A stretch of 64,000 nucleotides of DNA from Butyrivibrio sp. AE3004 (GTDB lineage Bacteria; Bacillota; Clostridia; Lachnospirales; Lachnospiraceae), in contig NZ_JNLQ01000002.1 in the NCBI RefSeq assembly GCF_000703165.1, positions 3,162,001 to 3,226,000 on the forward strand, in the 5' to 3' direction. Shown in pieces: positions 62,475 to 64,000 of the stretch. The translations under genes and the position numbers were made by a program. Below the pieces are notes generated by a model. The model did not search any database and was not told the DNA's origin. It saw only the letters and a list, made by a program, of their open reading frames with translations. Every line of letters begins with the position of its first letter. Within the stretch, counting starts at the first letter, position 1.

Positions 62475-63071
62475 TCAGTTACCTGTTTCTTGAATAATGA
62501 AACTTTCTATCTCTTCAATACAGTCTATAAGATCGCCGTCATTGTTAAAAGTTCTCATTATACCGGCTTCCTTTAGCTTTTCATCTGCATAGTCAGACTT
62601 ATCAGCCAAAAATCTCCTGCACATTTCATCATATTTTGGCTCCTCCTGCTTCAATTCTCTATGCATGGCCCTTTGCATAATAGATCCATCCGTTGCACTT
62701 ATCATCAATGGTACAACATTTTCTTTTCCAAAATACTCTCTCATTGATTTAAACATTTCAACAGTACCAATAATAAGATAGTTCCCCTTCGAAAGATCTA
62801 TCTGTCCATCATCTACCGTAAAGTAATGCCAGGGTCCATACATAGTTTCGTATGTGCGTTCCTCAATTATCTTTCTATTCTCTCTGAACTTCTCGTAACG
62901 TTCTATACTACAAAAGAAATACTGAACTCCGTCTTGTTCCTTTTCTCTCATTGGTCTGGTTGTGTAAATAATTACCTTTTTAAGATCAACTTTTCCTCTT
63001 TCAAGGAGGCTTTTATAAATTGTATCCTTTCCACATGAGCTTCTGCCCATTATCTCAAATATTTTTCCCAT
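62475..63071 (-). CDS. Guanylate-kinase-like protein
   Basis: A 198-residue nucleoside monophosphate kinase-fold protein. It has a variant P-loop 'IMGRSSCGKDTIYKSLLERG' and the guanylate-kinase motif 'TTRPMREKEQDGVQYFFCS', then 'NYLIIGTVEMFKSMREYF'. True Gmk has 'GPSGxGKST' at the P-loop; the Arg and Asp substitutions here leave it less certain whether GMP is the substrate. In B. subtilis this position holds tmk. The upstream spacer carries a 17-bp triple repeat. No strong ribosome site is visible before ATG 63071. Confidence 0.82.
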   Translation of the reverse strand: MGKIFEIMGRSSCGKDTIYKSLLERGKVDLKKVIIYTTRPMREKEQDGVQYFFCSIERYEKFRENRKIIEERTYETMYGPWHYFTVDDGQIDLSKGNYLIIGTVEMFKSMREYFGKENVVPLMISATDGSIMQRAMHRELKQEEPKYDEMCRRFLADKSDYADEKLKEAGIMRTFNNDGDLIDCIEEIESFIIQETGN

Positions 63072-63491
63072 AAAACAATTTCTTACTTTCTTATTTTTTC
63101 TACAGCTCTTATTTTTCTATAACTCTTATTTTTCCATAACTCTTATTTTTCTCTATATTTCTTATTATCGTAAAAAGTATATTTTCTCTCTGTGTCTGTT
63201 TACGGTACGAGCTGATGACACGCAATAGTGGCTTTTCCTGGCAGTACTTCCATGTGCTTAACTACTTTATCTTTTTCCACCTTGCGGGAACTGTCTTTCC
63301 TTCATCTTTATGAATATGCTACTTATTTTTATTGTAATCCATATTATTTTTATTCTATATTTTCTTTATACAAATAGTTTCATATTTCCGGGTTAAACGA
63401 ATATTTTTAGATGATACATACCAAGCTGCTGTATTTGTTGTTACTTGATTATGCTAAGCATTCTCGGACGATATCAGTATCATTTATCACA
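63072..63491. other. 420-bp spacer with 17-bp triple repeat and possible small ORF or RNA
   Basis: Next to the guanylate-kinase-like gene are three 17-bp units, CTCTTATTTTTCTATAA and variants, at 63106-63156. Beyond them a stretch at about 63190-63310 has clearly higher G+C than its flanks. On the minus strand it holds a short open frame starting GTG near 63283 and ending TAA near 63203 (26 codons). The rest is AT-rich with no clear promoter or terminator. Confidence 0.5.
63106..63156. repeat. Three tandem 17-bp units
   Basis: Units at 63106-63122, 63123-63139 and 63140-63156 share CTCTTATTTTTC and differ in the last bases. They lie 35-85 bases upstream of the guanylate-kinase-like start, where they could influence its promoter. 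Confidence 0.8.
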
Positions 63492-64000
63492 TTATCTATC
63501 AGGTAAAACAATACTGACTTTCCTTTCCCCATTTTGCAAAATATTGACACCTTGAATATTTCTTCCATCATTAATATAATGGCCTATACTATTTATAAGT
63601 TCTTTTGTAAACACTTCTCCAGGTACAATTAATGGTATACCCGGTGGATATAAATTAACAAACTCTCCGGATATTCTTCCTGTTGCAAGTGAAATATCCA
63701 ATTCTTCCCGTGTTGAATCCCATGCTTTATAGATTGGAAGCAGTGCTTTAGGATAATTGTCACTTACTGTAAATTCCTTACATATATTCTCACTCGTACT
63801 ATTATTTACATCTTTATTATTTATTTTAAAATTCAGCTTATTATCTATTTCATTTATTGCCTTAATAAGCCGATCAATTCCGTCATCAGAATCATATCCT
63901 GTAATGATCAATAACACATAATCATCACCTGCCATCTCAGGCTGCAAATCATAATCTAAACGAAGTATATCATATATCTGTTGTCCCGTAATAGCTCTGT
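63492..64000 (-). CDS. Orn/Lys/Arg decarboxylase C-terminal part (partial)
   Basis: The frame enters from the right edge, so the N-terminal PLP domain is missing. The visible 169 codons match the C-terminal region of YaaO/SpeA-type decarboxylases: 'GQQIYDILRLDYDLQPEMAG', 'LLIITGYDSDDGIDRLIKAI', 'EFVNLYPPGIPLIVPGEV'. These enzymes remove CO2 from basic amino acids to make polyamines or their precursors. In B. subtilis yaaO lies at the same relative place, before tmk, yaaR and holB. The stop is at 63492. Confidence 0.9.
   Translation of the reverse strand, partial: RAITGQQIYDILRLDYDLQPEMAGDDYVLLIITGYDSDDGIDRLIKAINEIDNKLNFKINNKDVNNSTSENICKEFTVSDNYPKALLPIYKAWDSTREELDISLATGRISGEFVNLYPPGIPLIVPGEVFTKELINSIGHYINDGRNIQGVNILQNGERKVSIVLPDR

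Overview
The window looks like chromosomal sequence from a fibre-degrading Clostridia bacterium of the Lachnospiraceae, possibly near Butyrivibrio or Roseburia. The signs are moderate-to-low G+C DNA, strong GGAGG-type ribosome binding sites, AraC regulators paired with single glycoside hydrolases, a LytS/YesN-type pentose sensor, a split transketolase and a GntR-type AraR regulator. Family assignment is by recognition of motifs, not by database search. About 57 protein genes and one structural RNA can be supported. I see no tRNA, rRNA, CRISPR array, insertion sequence or prophage.

Layout. 1-9.6 kb: a sugar-sensing and uptake locus on the minus strand. It holds a membrane-anchored sugar-binding sensor, a LytS-like kinase and a YesN-like AraC response regulator, then a XylF-like lipoprotein, a terminator, and a ChvE/MmsAB-type transporter whose permease runs off the left edge. 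9.6-13.3 kb: RNA methyltransferases RlmD and TrmL and a PhoR-like kinase. 13.4-16.7 kb: a beta-glucosidase (GH3) with a divergent AraC regulator, sitting between that kinase and a PhoB-like regulator that is probably its partner. 16.7-26.6 kb: a tightly packed minus-strand run (VanW protein, HypE-like protein, Lrp regulator, aminotransferase, degenerate HtrA-like protein, YhaM, MutS2, response regulator). 26.6-33 kb: a small membrane protein, an unknown exported protein, galactokinase, the TelA/XpaC pair and PncB. 33-35.2 kb: a GH43 enzyme with a divergent AraC regulator. 35.2-35.4 kb: the SRP RNA with a near-consensus promoter. 35.4-47.3 kb: PflX-like radical SAM protein, TadA, Rrf2 regulator, CdaR-like regulator, MsmK-type ATPase, DUF624 protein, hydrolase, MetG, Map, a Wzy/WaaL-like membrane protein and a small zinc protein. 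47.4-53.9 kb: a pentose block (Rpe, split transketolase, AraD, FGGY kinase, AraR). 53.9-57.7 kb: an FRG-domain protein, HflK/HflC and a membrane-anchored Mrr-like nuclease. 57.7-64 kb: the conserved cluster RsmI, TrmN6, RicT, HolB, YaaR, guanylate-kinase-like protein and Orn/Lys/Arg decarboxylase (cut by the right edge), in the same relative order as in Bacillus subtilis.

How it works together. Xylan and arabinan side chains would be released by GH43 and GH3 enzymes. Pentoses would be sensed by the LytS/YesN module and imported by the sugar transporter. Arabinose-derived intermediates would pass through the FGGY kinase and AraD to xylulose-5-phosphate and then through Rpe and transketolase, under AraR. 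MsmK would energise oligosaccharide transporters encoded elsewhere. The least conventional parts are the pseudoprotease in the 10-kb operon, the FRG/SPFH/Mrr neighbourhood, the Asn/Gln-rich tail on RicT, and the hairpin that immediately follows the msmK promoter.
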